Source of the DNA: UBA11400 sp964473555
GTDB taxonomy: Bacteria; Bacteroidota; Rhodothermia; Balneolales; HLUCCA01
NCBI GenBank assembly: GCA_964473555.1
Contig: CAYYPL010000010.1
Span: forward strand, 1 to 64,000
Length of the DNA: 64,000 nucleotides
Reading direction: 5' to 3'
Shown here one piece after another: positions 62,580 through 64,000 of this stretch. Numbering within the stretch: the stretch's first letter is position 1; every line of letters starts with the position of its first letter. The position numbers and the translations under genes were made by a program. The notes under the pieces are model-generated. The model ran no database searches and was not told where the DNA came from. It was given only the letters and a program-made list of their open reading frames with translations.

Positions 62580-63593
62580 ATGCGCTTACAAGAACCTGAA
62601 TATCCAGTATTGATAGCCGAGATTGGTGGAAACCACGAAGGGGACTTCGACTACGCACAACGACTGGTACGCCTGGCCTGTGAGACTCCCGCAGATATGA
62701 TCAAGCTTCAGGTCTACACCGGCGATACGCTGGTGTCGGAGCTGGAGGATCCGAACCGAAACCGACATTTCAAACGATTTGAACTCAGTCGTGATCAGCA
62801 CGAAACGCTGATTTCCCTGATCCGTAATGCAGGTAAGCAGTACCTGTGCTCTGTCTGGGACCCATCGGCTTTGGTGTGGATCGATCCCCACGTAACCATG
62901 TACAAAGTGGGCAGTGGGGACCTCACGGCCTATCCCATGCTCCGCAGACTGGCAGCCACCTCGAAACCTATCCTGCTGTCGACCGGACTATCCACTTTAC
63001 AGGAAATTCAGGATACGGTTCAATACCTAAGAAACCTGAATCCATTCTATGAGCAATCCGAGGCCATAACGCTGTTACAATGCACCAGTATGTATCCGAT
63101 TGCCGACACCGATGCCCATTTGCATGTAATGGATCTATTTAAAACCACGATTCCGGGGGTGCGGATTGGTTATTCGGACCATACCATCGGACACCGGGCG
63201 CTACAGATTGCCGCTCTCCGTGGTGCTCAGGTTCTGGAATTTCATTTTACAGATCGTAGGGAGGGACAAACCTTCCGCGATCATGCCGTATCCCTGCTTC
63301 CCGAAGAGGTCTTTCAGTTGCACGCAGCCATCCGCAGTGACGCTGCATTCCTGGGAGTAGCGCAGAAACAGCCCCTATCCATCGAAATCGAACACGATCA
63401 CGTTACGTCATTTCGCCGGGCGGTGTATCCGAGCCGGGACATTCGGTCCGGAGAGCTCCTTGGCGATCATAATCTGACCGTCCTGCGTCCAAATCGAGGT
63501 ATAGACGCGCGCGATTATGACCGGTTGATCGGCAAAACCGCCAAAACAGACTTAATCCGTCACCAGGCACTTCATTGGGACATGATTGTATGA
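62580..63593 (+). CDS. neuB: N-acetylneuraminate synthase family protein (NeuB-like)
   Basis: About 337 residues from ATG 62580, 13 bp after the HD-like gene; an in-frame ATG at 62484 lies inside that gene. The aldolase barrel has LIAEIGGNHEGDF (11-23), MIKLQVYTGDTL (40-51), YKVGSGDLT and GYSDHTIG (near 218). A short AFP-like SAF domain ends the protein (AVYPSRDIRSGELLGDHN). It condenses phosphoenolpyruvate with a ManNAc-type sugar to a nonulosonic acid. Sialic, legionaminic and pseudaminic forms cannot be told apart here. Confidence 0.88.
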   Translation: MRLQEPEYPVLIAEIGGNHEGDFDYAQRLVRLACETPADMIKLQVYTGDTLVSELEDPNRNRHFKRFELSRDQHETLISLIRNAGKQYLCSVWDPSALVWIDPHVTMYKVGSGDLTAYPMLRRLAATSKPILLSTGLSTLQEIQDTVQYLRNLNPFYEQSEAITLLQCTSMYPIADTDAHLHVMDLFKTTIPGVRIGYSDHTIGHRALQIAALRGAQVLEFHFTDRREGQTFRDHAVSLLPEEVFQLHAAIRSDAAFLGVAQKQPLSIEIEHDHVTSFRRAVYPSRDIRSGELLGDHNLTVLRPNRGIDARDYDRLIGKTAKTDLIRHQALHWDMIV

Positions 63594-64000
63594 GTACATC
63601 CCCGTTAGTAACCGTGTACATCACGAATTATAACTATGCCCGGTTTATCCGCCAGGCCATTGAGAGTGTGCGCAGGCAGACGTACCGCCATATCGAGCTG
63701 ATCATCATCGACGATGGATCCACGGATAACAGCCGGGAAATCCTGGCCGACTATGAAGGTGTTCCAGGCATACAGGTCATCTACCAGCAAAATAAAGGCC
63801 TGAACGCGACCAACAACGTCGCATTGGCAGCAGCGACAGGGACCTATTTCATCCGATTGGATGCAGATGATTATTTTGAGCCTTATGCCATCGCCTTGAT
63901 GGTATCGATGATGGAAGGCAGGCCTGAAATCGGATTGGTTTTTCCAGATTACTATTATGTAGATGAAATTGGGAATATCATAGGCGTGGAAAGCAGGCAT
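63590..64000 (+). CDS. Glycosyltransferase family 2 (partial, runs off the window)
   Basis: The frame opens at ATG 63590, overlapping the neuB stop by ATGA, and runs to the window end for 137 codons. VTVYITNYNYARFIRQAIESV, LIIIDDGSTDNSREIL and GTYFIRLDADDYF (DADD near residue 85) show a GT2 GT-A domain. The C-terminus lies outside the window. Coupling to neuB suggests it uses the sugar made by this cassette. Confidence 0.88.
   Translation, partial: MSTSPLVTVYITNYNYARFIRQAIESVRRQTYRHIELIIIDDGSTDNSREILADYEGVPGIQVIYQQNKGLNATNNVALAAATGTYFIRLDADDYFEPYAIALMVSMMEGRPEIGLVFPDYYYVDEIGNIIGVESRH

Noticed and set aside
1..64000. Mobile element or phage origin of the whole locus
   Set aside because: No transposase, integrase, phage structural gene or terminal inverted repeats were seen; the recombination signs are limited to short repeats and the duplicated sulfotransferase unit.

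Overview
The window reads as one large accessory locus for making, decorating and exporting a surface polysaccharide in a Gram-negative bacterium, interrupted by a toxin-antitoxin island. Base composition is about 46-48% G+C. Many genes start with GTG or TTG, Shine-Dalgarno sites are mostly weak, TAnnTTTG-like -7 boxes occur, and an outer-membrane Wza-type exporter is present. These traits suit the Bacteroidota/Balneolota/Rhodothermota group; this is an inference from gene style, not from a marker gene. I saw no rRNA, tRNA, CRISPR array, phage or transposase gene.

Layout. 0.2-12.3 kb: a tightly coupled plus-strand operon of glycosyltransferases, a CDP-glycerol-transferase-like protein, an APH-like kinase, an O-antigen polymerase/ligase-like membrane protein and a HisH/HisF/WbpG-type sugar amidotransferase trio. 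12.5-21.6 kb: a glycosyltransferase, then cysQ, a sulfotransferase, an SLC13 permease, cysD, cysNC (PAPS synthesis) and wecB. 21.7-23.6 kb: an ABC exporter whose ATPase domain carries an in-frame insert of intergenic-type repeats. 23.7-28.2 kb: four adjacent toxin-antitoxin modules (ParE-like, MntA/HepT, RHH/PIN, HipBA) separated by repeat arrays. 28.6-32.2 kb: MBOAT acyltransferase, glycosyltransferase and SGNH-like protein. 32.3-37.2 kb: a minus-strand operon of gmd-like dehydratase, two FkbM methyltransferases, a glycosyltransferase and a sulfotransferase. 37.4-43.5 kb: a nucleotidyltransferase and an array of sulfotransferases in alternating orientation with a decayed copy. 43.9-50.3 kb: DUF4422 transferase, Wza-like exporter, Wzz-like co-polymerase and a PglK/MsbA-like ABC flippase. 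50.3-58.6 kb: more sulfotransferases and glycosyltransferases (GT2, GT25-like, GT61). 58.8-64 kb: a methyltransferase-like protein, a DUF4910 aminopeptidase-like protein, an SpsF-like nucleotidyltransferase, an HD-like protein, NeuB and a truncated GT2.

The unifying theme is sulfation. Ten intact sulfotransferase genes and one remnant share the window with sulfate uptake (SLC13), PAPS synthesis (CysD, CysNC) and removal of the PAP by-product (CysQ), but with no PAPS or sulfite reductase. The simplest reading is a sulfated, probably nonulosonate- or amidinosugar-containing capsule or exopolysaccharide.

A second layer is the non-coding DNA. Most larger gaps hold arrays of 7-bp (sometimes 8-bp) words kept in strict phase, and small hairpins with variable stems but a near-constant GAA/AAA/GCA triloop. 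These elements also enter genes: one sits in frame inside the ABC ATPase domain, one forms the C-terminus of the gmd-like protein, and one ends hipA and a SET-domain fragment.
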